Shown piece after piece: positions 34,899 through 43,658 of a stretch of DNA of 64,000 bases. A model generated the notes under the pieces. The model saw nothing but the letters and a program-made list of their open reading frames with translations, did no database searches and had not been told where the DNA came from. The translations under genes were made by a program, and so were the position numbers. Positions within the stretch are counted from its first letter, which is position 1. Every line of letters begins with the position of its first letter. Source of the stretch: Deltaproteobacteria bacterium (GTDB lineage: Bacteria > Myxococcota_A > Polyangia > Nannocystales > Nannocystaceae); the NCBI GenBank assembly GCA_016709225.1, contig JADJEE010000002.1, positions 1,054,001-1,118,000 of the forward strand, given 5' to 3'.

Positions 34899-36041
34899 AT
34901 GGCCAAACGCGGCCAACGCTGGCGCGAGCGACTTCGCAGGGCATGCTATCTGGGCGCACTCGTCTCCTGTCGCTCCGACAGTTCATCATTCGGAAGCTCA
35001 TCGACCTCGACGGTGTCTGGGGCCACGCAAACGGGCTCAGGTTCGACGGATTGGCCTTCCGAGGGAAGCGTGGAGAGCAACGGTGACCTCGGCGAAGTTG
35101 CCGACGTCGGCGGACCCCACGGACGTTGTGGCAACGGAGTCGTTGACACGGGCGAGCATTGTGATGGGGATCCGCTCGGGCCGAGTGCTTGTCCACCGAC
35201 TTGCCTGTTTCCACCAGGAACTGTGGTGTGGACATCACGCTACGACGGCGGGGCGACCCAGGACCGAGCATTCGGAGTCACCCGGCGACGAGAAGATGAA
35301 GAGCAACTGGCCTGGCTTGTGGGCGAGACATCTGGTGGCGCCGGCACCCAGGCGCTATTAGCGGCATTCGATTCGCATGGATCACTCGCGCTCCAGATTG
35401 CGTTTACCCCTGACGGCATGTCGTCTGCGACTGCGCTTGCGGTCACGGCGACCGACAAGATTGTAGCAGTAGGTGGATATTCGAGTTCCTCTGCGTGGAT
35501 TGCAGCCTTTGACATCGACCGTCTCCCAGCGAGCCTACTCTGGACCACGCCCATCCCTCCAACTCAAGTCGGTACGAGCATTACAACGCGGAGCGTCCAC
35601 CTAATCTCCGATCCAGCGACGGGATGGTGGCGCGCGCGTGCATACGCATACGGCGACCTGCCCGAGGCGCCCCCCGGAAGATTGTATGATTTCGATTCCA
35701 ACGGCCAGATCGCATCGAGCACGCCGGTCAACCTACCGGCTGCGGCGCCTGCGTCAGCGTATCCCTTTTTGGTCGGCTCACAGCGGATCGATCGCGGAGA
35801 CGTGATCGCTGCATCGTCCTGGGATGACGGGAATGCGATCGCCCTTTTGCAAGCACGTGACGATACAGGAGCGGCACTTTGGGACACAGCGATCACGAGC
35901 GACGAGGATGCGCGCATCGATGTCGTGGGGCTGGCGGTCGACGCTGATGATTCGTACTATTTGCTCTTGCAATCCGACGCTGCGTGCGGTCGCGTGGCCT
36001 TCTACGAGCAGCAGCTTGACGGCGCGGACTTCGCGGCGTAG
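34899..36041 (+). CDS. Lipoprotein with Cys motif and beta-propeller-like domain
   Basis: 380 aa from ATG 34899 (an in-frame GTG at 34890 touches the previous stop). Signal peptide with lipobox LVSC; Ser/Thr linker; then CGNGVVDTGEHCDGDP, the DUF4215-like motif common in myxobacterial surface proteins. The following 250 residues (VVWTSRYDGGATQDRAFGV, LQIAFTPDGMSSATALAV, DKIVAVGGYSSSSAWIAAFD) look like beta-propeller blades. GC is visibly lower than in the flanks. The C-terminus (YEQQLDGADFAA) ends abruptly for a propeller, so a truncation is possible. It may share a transcript with the next gene, 10 bp downstream. Confidence 0.65.
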   Translation: MAKRGQRWRERLRRACYLGALVSCRSDSSSFGSSSTSTVSGATQTGSGSTDWPSEGSVESNGDLGEVADVGGPHGRCGNGVVDTGEHCDGDPLGPSACPPTCLFPPGTVVWTSRYDGGATQDRAFGVTRRREDEEQLAWLVGETSGGAGTQALLAAFDSHGSLALQIAFTPDGMSSATALAVTATDKIVAVGGYSSSSAWIAAFDIDRLPASLLWTTPIPPTQVGTSITTRSVHLISDPATGWWRARAYAYGDLPEAPPGRLYDFDSNGQIASSTPVNLPAAAPASAYPFLVGSQRIDRGDVIAASSWDDGNAIALLQARDDTGAALWDTAITSDEDARIDVVGLAVDADDSYYLLLQSDAACGRVAFYEQQLDGADFAA

Positions 36042-36051
36042 CGTAGCCCGC

Positions 36052-37209
36052 GTGAGGCGATGCGACCCGGGACCGCGCTGCAAGCGAGCCGAACGCCGCG
36101 TCCACGAGGCACATGACCGACGACCACAAAGCGTCGCGCGTGATCATGGAACGACTCGTGTCGGGCCAGCGGTTGTCGCCGCCGCGATCTCCGGGTGTGT
36201 GGAAGGAGGTCCGCGTCCCCCGGACGAGCAGGGGGAGTTCGTCGACATCTACTACGAGGACGAAAGCCTGCGGGCATGCGGGGGCCAGGCGGCCTCGTAC
36301 GACGCTTTCATCCGGTGGTTCTCTGATGCCTACGCCGGCACGGACCCAGGGGAGTTCCGCGCGCAGGTGCGTACCACGCGGTCTCCTGAAGTCCCGTGCG
36401 GGGAGTTTCCGAGCTGTGCGGTTGACGGCGTTGCCTGGATCAGTCAAGAACTTGGGCAGTATCATGAACTCGTGCACTTGATGCAGATCGACCTTGATGG
36501 AAGATCGCTGCCTTCTCTGGAGGAGGGCACCGCCGAGGCTTTCGGTCCTCTCGCGCCTCTCGCCATCACTGCGAATGAGGCCCAAGAGATTGCGCCGACC
36601 TTTCTTTGGAACCGACAACTGACTTCGACTGATTATGTGCGCGCCGCCATGTTCGCGCGTTTTCTCGTGGATCGCACAGGGGTGGAGCGCTATCGCAGTC
36701 TATTCCGTGACGCTGCCGACTTGCCAGACGCTGATGAAGCCGAGTTCCGAGCGCAGTACTCCATCTCCATCGGCGAAGAGTTCGACGTCTCGATGGATGC
36801 GTTTCAGAGCCTTCCGCGATGTGCACATGATTTTTGGTTTTGCAGCGCTGCCACTCCGATGGAGCTGCCGCTCACAGAAGTCGGGATTGATTGCGACGAT
36901 CTAACCACGCTGGGATACAAAGATGACGCCATGTTGCCCAAAGGGGGCGCGTTTAGAATGGAGCGCGTGATTCGCTTCTCCGTCGATCAGACGGCGTCGG
37001 TTGCGATTGCACTTGAACACGCGACTGCGTACCTGGGAAAATGTGGGGACTGCTCTCAGCAGGTCCCAGTCGTGCTCCTCGCATCTCTTGACACGCCCGG
37101 GTTCCCACCCGTGCCAGTCGACCTAGAGTTGACGGAGGGAACATACGTAATCGTCTTGCGTGAGGGCTCTGAAGGCACGGCTAGCCTCAGCATCGGAGTT
37201 TCTGAGTGA
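36052..37209 (+). CDS. Putative HExxH metallopeptidase lipoprotein, start uncertain
   Basis: About 385 aa from GTG 36052. Near residue 140 the sequence reads QYHELVHLMQIDLDGRSLPS followed by EEGTAEAFG: HExxH with a Glu some 20 residues on, the zinc site of gluzincin-type peptidases (compare HELAH-x-x-EEGLAE). It also has VVAAAISGC, a good lipobox, but no start codon at a sensible distance before it; ATG 36149 is well placed but in a neighbouring frame, so the signal-peptide region may carry a one-base deletion. GC is lower than average. A secreted zinc protease is likely if the gene is expressed; its substrate is unknown. Confidence 0.55.
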   Translation: MRRCDPGPRCKRAERRVHEAHDRRPQSVARDHGTTRVGPAVVAAAISGCVEGGPRPPDEQGEFVDIYYEDESLRACGGQAASYDAFIRWFSDAYAGTDPGEFRAQVRTTRSPEVPCGEFPSCAVDGVAWISQELGQYHELVHLMQIDLDGRSLPSLEEGTAEAFGPLAPLAITANEAQEIAPTFLWNRQLTSTDYVRAAMFARFLVDRTGVERYRSLFRDAADLPDADEAEFRAQYSISIGEEFDVSMDAFQSLPRCAHDFWFCSAATPMELPLTEVGIDCDDLTTLGYKDDAMLPKGGAFRMERVIRFSVDQTASVAIALEHATAYLGKCGDCSQQVPVVLLASLDTPGFPPVPVDLELTEGTYVIVLREGSEGTASLSIGVSE

Positions 37210-37292
37210 TCGTGCTGCTGCGATTCCAACTGAGCAACCGGGATGATCGGTAACACTGACCCGGGTACATGGGTAACACCTGAGGCATCGCC

Positions 37293-37658
37293 TCATACGA
37301 CGCCGACGACTCTGCGGCAGAGGGCATGGTCTTGGATCATCTGACCAAACTTGGTCATGAGCTTCCGGAGTCGCGCTGTCTCCATCATCGGGATCAGCGC
37401 GTACCACTCGGAGCCCTGCCGCAGCAGCGAGAGTTGCCGACGCTTCGATGTGTTGACCTTGAGATAGCGGTCGATCCCGATCTCCTCGCCAGCCGCCCCG
37501 AGCAGAGTCAGCAGCACCACCGCGAGCGCCGAGATCAGGAACAGCCGGTCACGGCGTTCGGGCGTGGAGATCCTCGACGCAGACATCCCGAAGCCGAAGC
37601 GAGGATCCTTCGAGTCTCGGAAGTTCTCCTCGATGGTGAAGCCCTCGGGCGTTGCGAG
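37293..37658 (-). mobile_element. IS4-family transposase C-terminal fragment
   Basis: 121 codons to the stop at 37293. FTIEENFRDSKDPRFGFG holds the catalytic Glu with the E-x6-K spacing of the IS4 Y2R3E6K motif, followed by the usual C-terminal helices (RRDRLFLISALAVVLLTLLG, AAGEEIGIDRYLKVNTSKRR). Nothing upstream of 37658 matches the rest of an IS4 enzyme: the frame continues straight into an IS66-type fragment. Just beyond the stop, GGTAACAC words at about 37248 and 37271 may be part of an element end. Confidence 0.75.
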
Positions 37659-38375
37659 TCTCGAGTCGCGCGCGCTCGGCGTGCGCACGACGTTCGCCCT
37701 CGAGGAGCGAGGGGTCTTCGGTCTCGTGGTCGAGCGCGAAGAGCTCGCCGAGCAAGTCGAGCGCCTCGCCGCACTGCGGGTAGTTTCGCTCCGCTTCGAA
37801 GTACTTGCGCGCCGGACGTGCGCCCAGCAGTGCGCCAAGCGAATCCTTCCGTGGTCGGCGGCCAGGGTTTCGTAGGCCTTGTAGCCGTCGACCATCAGCG
37901 TGCCCTCGAAGTCGCCGATGAAGCCGCGCGCGGTCGCGGCCGAGCGGCTCGGCGCGATGCCGTGCCACACCGCATCGGGTACCGTCAGCGACCACGCCCA
38001 CCAGCGCTTCGAGCCGCTGCCGTCCATCAGCCGCCACCACGTCTCGTCCGCGCCCACGACATCGGCGTCGAGAATGTACGACCGCAGGGCCTGATAGCTC
38101 GGCTCGAGGTGCCGCGCGAGTGCCTCGATCTGATCCCACAGTGTCTGGGTGTCGATCTCGAGGCCTGCACGACCCATCATGCGACGCTGTCGATCGAGCG
38201 GCAGATGGTTGATGTACTTGTCGACCGCGACGTCGACCGCGAAGTCCATCGAGTAGCGCCCGCCCTTGATGTGGCTGACCGGCTTCGCCGCCGTGCGTAC
38301 CCCGATGCCGCAGCGGCAGCGGTACTTTTGCGCCGCCAGCAGCTGCACGATGTACTTTGCTGACCGCGCCCTACG
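37659..38375 (-). mobile_element. IS66-family transposase remnant, frameshifted
   Basis: Fragment of an IS66 TnpC-like protein: a zinc-finger segment (KYRCRCGIGVRTAAKPVS), DVAVDKYINHLPLDRQ, LGLEIDTQTLW-like block (AGLEIDTQTLWDQIEALARH), the catalytic-core segment VVGADETWWRLMDG, and CWAHVRR. After CWAHVRR the homology continues in another frame (KYFEAERNYPQCGEALDLLG), so there is a frameshift near 37810-37820. The N-terminus and the C-terminal third are missing, and the 3' side is fused to the IS4 fragment. The element is dead. It ends within about 30 bp of the next gene's start. Confidence 0.75.
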
Positions 38376-38388
38376 ACCGGCACCTTCC

Positions 38389-39780
38389 GTGCGCGTGCAA
38401 GTCCTCGCCGCGACGCTGCTGCTCGCGTGTCGCCAGCCACCGACCGACCCCGGCCCGCGTGCCGCCGCCGCGGACACCACCGTCGCGGCCGCCCCGGCGC
38501 CGTCGTGGATCGCCGTGCGCGTGGCGGCAGCGGGCGACGCCCCCGATGACCTCGACAACGCGGCGACGGTGATCGAGGCCGCGATCGCCGGTCACGCGGC
38601 GCAGCACCTGTGGACCACGGTGACGCCGCACGCAGTGACCTGCTGGCTCGCGATCGACGTCGACGATCCGATGGTGCCCGCGCTCGAGCTGCGGCAGACG
38701 ATGGGCGAGATCGCAGCGAGGCTGCCGCCTGGGCTCGAACCGCCGATGGTCGAGTCGCACCCCCGCGACGAGGAGCTGCAGTGGCTGCACGTCGAGGGCG
38801 CGTCGCGCAGCGCCGCCCAGCTGTCGTCGATCGCCGCGCAGGTGCGCACGCGCGTCGAGACCGTCACCGGCGTACGCGAGGTCCGTCGCTGCGGCCCGGT
38901 GCAGCGCACGGTGATCGAGATCGATCCCGTGCGCACCGCCGCCTTCGGCATCGCGCCGCAGCGCGTGGCCGAGCTGCTAGGGACCGCGGGCGGCAGTGCC
39001 TTCGGCGCGGCGGCGATCGAGCCCGCGCAGCTGTTCGAGCGCGCTGGCCTCGGCGAGGCCCAGGCCGCAGCGATCGCGACGATCCGGATCGAGACCGAGA
39101 CGACGTGCGAGGTGCCCGGTGGCGGCATCGGCCTGCGGCTGCGCCTCTCGGGCGAGCACGGCGACGCGCTCGCGCCCGTGCTCACGTCGCTCGCCGCCCA
39201 GCTGCCCGCGGGCGTGGGCCTGCGCCTGGCGGACGCGCCGGCGGTGCCCCGGGAGGCGCTCGCGGTGCTGGCCGACGACCCCGCCGTGCGCGAGCGGGTC
39301 ACGCCCGTGCTCGCGCAGTGGGCCTCGCGTCAGCTCGGTGCGCCGGTCGAGGTCATGACCACGCCCGCGATCGAGACGCTGGTCGTGACCCCCGATCGCG
39401 AGCGCGCCGCACGACTCGGGGTCGCGGTCGGCGAGCTCGCGCAGGCGGTGCAGCTCGCGTCCTCGCGCGGGCGCGTGGTCGGTCGACGCGACGACGCCGA
39501 GGGTACCGAGGTCGCGGTCCGGATCGGCGACGGTGGCCCCGACGCGCTCGTCGGCGTCACGGTACCGGGCGCGGACGGGCATGCGATCGCGCTGACCGAG
39601 GTCGCGACGATCTCGACGACCCGCGTGGCGCCGCGGATGCGGTGCGACCGGCAAGCGTGCGCGCTGCTGGTCGCGGAGGTCGGGCTCGCCGGGCTGGATC
39701 TCGAGGCCGCCGCGCGCGAGCTGGGGCTCGAGGGCGATGCGTCGATCGTGCGGATGCCGTTGCCGCTGTCCGCGGACTGA
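38389..39780 (+). CDS. Lipoprotein resembling joined RND-pump periplasmic loops, no membrane domain
   Basis: 463 aa from GTG 38389. A short signal peptide ends in lipobox LLAC (Cys14). The remaining sequence reads like the porter and docking subdomains of RND efflux pumps: DDLDNAATVIEAAIAG, IAARLPPGLEPPMVES, RVETVTGVREVRRCG, TVIEIDPVRTAAFGIAPQRV in the first half; LVVTPDRERAARLGVAVGEL and a final GHAIALTEVATISTT in the second, where the same pseudo-repeat recurs. RND proteins have twelve helices, with the loops after TM1 and TM7; here no helix is present between the halves. It could be a soluble partner or decoy of an RND pump. The upstream side is the IS66 relic. Confidence 0.65.
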   Translation: MRVQVLAATLLLACRQPPTDPGPRAAAADTTVAAAPAPSWIAVRVAAAGDAPDDLDNAATVIEAAIAGHAAQHLWTTVTPHAVTCWLAIDVDDPMVPALELRQTMGEIAARLPPGLEPPMVESHPRDEELQWLHVEGASRSAAQLSSIAAQVRTRVETVTGVREVRRCGPVQRTVIEIDPVRTAAFGIAPQRVAELLGTAGGSAFGAAAIEPAQLFERAGLGEAQAAAIATIRIETETTCEVPGGGIGLRLRLSGEHGDALAPVLTSLAAQLPAGVGLRLADAPAVPREALAVLADDPAVRERVTPVLAQWASRQLGAPVEVMTTPAIETLVVTPDRERAARLGVAVGELAQAVQLASSRGRVVGRRDDAEGTEVAVRIGDGGPDALVGVTVPGADGHAIALTEVATISTTRVAPRMRCDRQACALLVAEVGLAGLDLEAAARELGLEGDASIVRMPLPLSAD

Positions 39781-39789
39781 TCGCGGGCC

Positions 39790-41334
39790 TCACAGCCCCG
39801 CGACCTTGCCTGCCGCGCTCAGCTCCCACACGAAGCTCGCGGTCCGCGTGCCGTGGGGCGGCAGCTCGAGCTCGAGCTTCGCGATGCCGTCGCGGGTGAG
39901 CTCGCGCGGGGCCGGGCTGCACGCCCGCGCGTCGACCTCGATCTCGACCTCCTTGACCTCCGAAACCGGCACGCGCTCCTCGACCACCAGCGTGCGCGCC
40001 AGTGGGCTGGCGTTGCTGATCGCGAGCGTGACGGTGGTGCGCTGGGTCGTGCGGCCGGTGAGGCGGCTGGCATCCTTCGTGACCGCGACGCGGCGCGTCA
40101 CCACCACGCCGTCCTCGCTGCCGAACGACAGCCGGACGGCCTCGCCGGGCGCGACGTAGCCGAGCTGCGTGCGGCCGACGTAGCCCGAGCTGCGCAGTAC
40201 GTCGACCGGGCCGGCCATGAGCGGCTCGGCGCCGAGGTTCGCGAAGCGTGCGACCACCTGCGCCTCGGTGCCGAGTTCCGGCACGCACAGCGTCTCGACC
40301 GTCGCGGGCGCCGTGAAGCTGCTCAGCGACACCCGATGGGGCTCGCCGTCGCTGGGCAGATCGGTGCGGCTCGCGAGCACGAGCCGCCGCACCTCGCCGC
40401 CGTCGTCGACCCCGGGCAGCGCGTCCTCGTGGCGGCCCTCGCCGGTGTCGGCGATGTCGACCTCGCGCACTGCGACGTCCACGGTCTGCTTCTCGGTGTC
40501 GGTCTTCGGCCGCGTGTGCAGGCGATCCTCGGTCAACGACGGCGGCGTCGTACCGAGCGTAGGACGGGCGGTCGACAGCGAGATCTCGACGTCGCGCCAT
40601 GCCTCGCCGGTGTTCTGCCACAGCACGGCGTCCTGCTCGATGGTCACGACGCCACCGTGCAGGCGCGCGCGGTACGCCGGCCGCCACGCCGCACAAGGCA
40701 CCTGATAGCGCACGCGCACCCGCGCGGCGCCCTCGCCCTCGAGCGTGATCCGCAGCAGGCACTCGCGCTCGGGCTCGGGCTGCTCGGCCACCGCCAGCGC
40801 CGCGCGGGCGTCGGTCAGTCGTCGCGCGCACGCGTCGTGCTCGCGTCGGTTGTCGCGAAGCCGCCCGTCCAGCGCGAGCCCCCGCTGCGACGCGTGTTCG
40901 AGCTGCGCGTGCCACTGCGCCGCATCGGCCACGCCCGCGCCGACGCCCTCGGCGATCGCCCGCAGCACGTCGGCGCGCGCGGTCGCAAGCGCTTGGCGCT
41001 GCACCTCGATGCGGACCTGTGCGTCGTCGTGCGCCCGCAGCTCCTGCTCGAGCTCGTCGACGCGGCGGCGCAGCGCACTCGCGTCGGCGAACACACCACC
41101 CGCCGGACGCTCGCGGAGGCGACGGTGCAGACCCGCATCGACCACGCTCGCCCCCTCGGCGGTGACCTCGAGCGAGCGGTCGACCGCCAGCATGGAGATG
41201 CCGGTGATCTCGAACGTGCGGCGGCCACCGGCGAGCGTCAGCTCGCCGCGGCGCTCGACCTGTGCGCGATCCTCCAGCAACGACACCGCGCGCACGGGCA
41301 GCGCGGACTCGGGATTCGTGACGTCGTTTGGCAT
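39790..41334 (-). CDS. DUF4140/DUF4139 (MuiA-like) protein, shorter copy
   Basis: 514 aa from ATG 41334; the frame is open upstream but that part belongs to the paralogue. N-terminal DUF4140-like segment (VSLLEDRAQVERRGELTLAG), a helical coiled-coil-like region (about 80-180), then the DUF4139 domain (VRYQVPCAAWRPAYRARL, TGEAWRDVEISLST, and a C-terminal strand-rich half up to LELELPPHGTRTASFVWEL). Related proteins are called mucoidy inhibitor MuiA-like, of unknown biochemical function and normally exported. No signal peptide is seen here. It lies 14 bp downstream of its larger paralogue and converges on the RND-like gene. Confidence 0.8.
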   Translation of the reverse strand: MPNDVTNPESALPVRAVSLLEDRAQVERRGELTLAGGRRTFEITGISMLAVDRSLEVTAEGASVVDAGLHRRLRERPAGGVFADASALRRRVDELEQELRAHDDAQVRIEVQRQALATARADVLRAIAEGVGAGVADAAQWHAQLEHASQRGLALDGRLRDNRREHDACARRLTDARAALAVAEQPEPERECLLRITLEGEGAARVRVRYQVPCAAWRPAYRARLHGGVVTIEQDAVLWQNTGEAWRDVEISLSTARPTLGTTPPSLTEDRLHTRPKTDTEKQTVDVAVREVDIADTGEGRHEDALPGVDDGGEVRRLVLASRTDLPSDGEPHRVSLSSFTAPATVETLCVPELGTEAQVVARFANLGAEPLMAGPVDVLRSSGYVGRTQLGYVAPGEAVRLSFGSEDGVVVTRRVAVTKDASRLTGRTTQRTTVTLAISNASPLARTLVVEERVPVSEVKEVEIEVDARACSPAPRELTRDGIAKLELELPPHGTRTASFVWELSAAGKVAGL

Positions 41335-41348
41335 GGCGGCGTTCCTCC

Positions 41349-43526
41349 CTATGTGCGGCGGTTCCCGCCGACCAACATGCGATCGGCCGGCATGCGAATG
41401 GTGTACTTCGCGACCAGTGTCGCGCTCGTGCCGGCGGGCACCGTCACGCGCCAGCGACGGCGGCCCGCGATCTGCTCGCCATCGTGGGTCGCGTCGAGCA
41501 CCTGCCAGGTCGGCGTGATCTCCTGCTCCTCGACTTCGAGATCCTTCTCGCCATCGGCCGCGACCGGCACGCGCTCGAGCACGTCGAGCTCGATCGGCGT
41601 CGCCAGCCGGTTGCCGACCTCGACCTCGACGGTGTGCAGCAGCAGCGCCGCACCGCGGAAGATGCCGCCGGTGGTCTCCTCGTAGCGGGTGTTGCGGGCG
41701 ACCTTGATGCCCTCCTCCACGCCGAGCCCGAGGCGCTTGCCGCTCGAGCCCGGGGCGATCGCCGGCAGCGAGGTCGCGAGCACGAACTGACCGCCGCGCA
41801 CGACATCGACCGGGCCCGGCAGCAGCGCACGCGTGGATTGGTTGTCGAGCTCGAGCGTGCTGTACACCTGCGGCTCGACCGCGGGAACGCACACGAAGCG
41901 CGGCCGCAGTCGCACCTCGCACGCCGCGACCGGCACCGTCACCCACGCGCCGGTCGCAGGCACGTCGACCGCCGCGCGGGCATCGTAGCGGTGGTCGAAG
42001 CCGAAGGTCGCGTCGACCGCCACGCTCGCGTTCGGCAGCGGCAGCGTCGCGACCTCGAGCGCGGCACGCTCGGCCGTCGCGACGCGGCGGGTGAGCGCAT
42101 CGGGATCGGTCGCGCGCGCGCCCGATCGCGCGAGCGCCTGCGACAGCGGCGGCGCCGGGATCAAGCGCCCGCGCTGCCCGTCGTCGAGCCCGGCCATGCG
42201 GACCGCGCCGTAGTCGAGCAGCCCCGCCGAGGGCGCGATCGCGGACGGCTCGCTGGGTGACACACCGTCGTGCGCAATCGCGTCATCGGCCGCTTCTCGC
42301 TCCACCCCGCCACCACCGATGCTCGCGCGGCCCTTCGGCGCCGCGATCGACTCGGCGCGACGCAGCTCCTGCTGCATGCCACCGAAGCTCGCCGCCTGTG
42401 GCATCGGCACCGGGGCCGCCAACGTCGCGGGGCTGGCCGCGATCGGAGCCGGCATCTGCGGCGCCATCGTGGGCCGTGCGGGGGCAGGCGGTGGCGGTGG
42501 CGCGCCGGGGAGGTTCGCGCGCGCGTCGGCGCTGGCCGGTGCCTTCGCGCTCGTACCCGCTCGCGGTGGCACCGCCCGCAGACGCCGACGTGTGTGGGCC
42601 TCGAACGCATCGAAGTCGGCGAACAACCCCTCGAGCCCCGCCGGCGGCTCGCGCCAGCCCGCGCGTGGCGGCGGCGGCTGGCGTCGTCCGATTCGCAGCG
42701 CCGTCAGCTTCGGCACCTCGGTGCGGCGGACCAGGGATGCCGTCGACAGCGACAGCTCGACCGCCGACCAATCCTCCCCGGTGGCCTGCGCGATCGCGGC
42801 GCGCATGACCAGCTGCGCGCCGCCCTGTTCGTCGAGCGTGAGCTGATAGCTCGGCACCCAGCGGGCCCCGGGCACGCGATACTCGATCGCCAGCGCGCTG
42901 CCGACCGGGGGTGCACCCGACAGCATCACCCACGCCGCCCGCGTGACGCGCGAGCGCTCGGTCCGCGTGGCCGCGGAGGCCTCGGCGATGCGATGACGCG
43001 CGAGCCGCACGCGCTCCTGCGCGTCGACGAGTGCGCGGGAGAGCTCACGCCGACGCGCGTGCAGCCCCTCGACCTGCTCGTCGATGAACGACGCCAGCGT
43101 CAGCATCGCGTCGAGCGGCGCGGCGCGGGGTGGCTCACGCCGCGGCGGCTCGCGGAATCGCGGCGTCAGGGCCAGCAGCTCGCCCTGCTCTGCGACCACG
43201 CGGGCCATCGCATCTTCGAGCGCGGCGCAGTCGTGCTCGGCGGACTCGAGCTCGCGCTGCTCGATCGCGAGGTCGACCTCGCCGCCGAGCTCGACCTCGA
43301 ACGCCGGCCGCACGTCGACCACGCGCAGGTCGTCGCCGCCGCCGGTGACACGCGCGCGCAGCGAGCCGGCCACCAGCGCCAGCGGCAGGCCCACCACTCG
43401 CAGGGTTCGCGCGTCGCCGACCTCCGTCAAGGCCGCGATGCGCTCGCACACGGCGCCCTGGCGGTGGACGATGACGCTGCGCAGGATCGAGGACAACACG
43501 GGGACGTCGGCGGCGGCGGTGGGCAT
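41349..43526 (-). CDS. DUF4140/DUF4139 (MuiA-like) protein, longer copy
   Basis: 725 aa from ATG 43526. Same architecture as the adjacent copy: DUF4140-like N-terminus (LRSVIVHRQGAVCERI), a helical segment (RRELSRALVDAQERVRLARH), then DUF4139 starting at VEYRVPGARWVPSYQL-like IEYRVPGARWVPSYQL. Between the two halves of DUF4139 there is a Pro/Ala-rich insertion of about 150 residues absent from the neighbour. Ends in strands (WRVTVPAGTSATLVAKYTI). No signal peptide or anchor is apparent. It is the first of the two DUF4139 genes, about 130 bp downstream of the frameshifted HEAT gene, and probably cotranscribed. Confidence 0.8.
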   Translation of the reverse strand: MPTAAADVPVLSSILRSVIVHRQGAVCERIAALTEVGDARTLRVVGLPLALVAGSLRARVTGGGDDLRVVDVRPAFEVELGGEVDLAIEQRELESAEHDCAALEDAMARVVAEQGELLALTPRFREPPRREPPRAAPLDAMLTLASFIDEQVEGLHARRRELSRALVDAQERVRLARHRIAEASAATRTERSRVTRAAWVMLSGAPPVGSALAIEYRVPGARWVPSYQLTLDEQGGAQLVMRAAIAQATGEDWSAVELSLSTASLVRRTEVPKLTALRIGRRQPPPPRAGWREPPAGLEGLFADFDAFEAHTRRRLRAVPPRAGTSAKAPASADARANLPGAPPPPPAPARPTMAPQMPAPIAASPATLAAPVPMPQAASFGGMQQELRRAESIAAPKGRASIGGGGVEREAADDAIAHDGVSPSEPSAIAPSAGLLDYGAVRMAGLDDGQRGRLIPAPPLSQALARSGARATDPDALTRRVATAERAALEVATLPLPNASVAVDATFGFDHRYDARAAVDVPATGAWVTVPVAACEVRLRPRFVCVPAVEPQVYSTLELDNQSTRALLPGPVDVVRGGQFVLATSLPAIAPGSSGKRLGLGVEEGIKVARNTRYEETTGGIFRGAALLLHTVEVEVGNRLATPIELDVLERVPVAADGEKDLEVEEQEITPTWQVLDATHDGEQIAGRRRWRVTVPAGTSATLVAKYTIRMPADRMLVGGNRRT

Positions 43527-43658
43527 CGGCGAGCTCCGGGGCGAGGGCGACATCATCACCCGACCAACGCAGCTCGCACGCCATCCGTGACAATGGCCCG
43601 ATGCACGGCCCCAGCGCGCGCGCGCGGCCACCCGGCCGCTCGCACGCCCGCGCTTGCC

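Noticed and set aside
37210..37292. GGTAACAC repeats after the metallopeptidase gene as a complete insertion-sequence end
   Set aside because: Only two short words, no matching inverted end on the far side was found; kept as a note under the IS4 fragment.
37326..38363. A 345-aa plus-strand ORF across the transposase relic
   Set aside because: Antisense to recognisable IS4 and IS66 segments.
39853..41685. A 610-aa plus-strand ORF across the two DUF4139 genes
   Set aside because: Antisense shadow; Arg/His-rich with no domain.
40200..43500. A phase-variation or CRISPR origin for the repeated DUF4139 sequence
   Set aside because: The similarity is between two divergent paralogues, not between short regularly spaced repeats. 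No CRISPR array was seen anywhere in the window.
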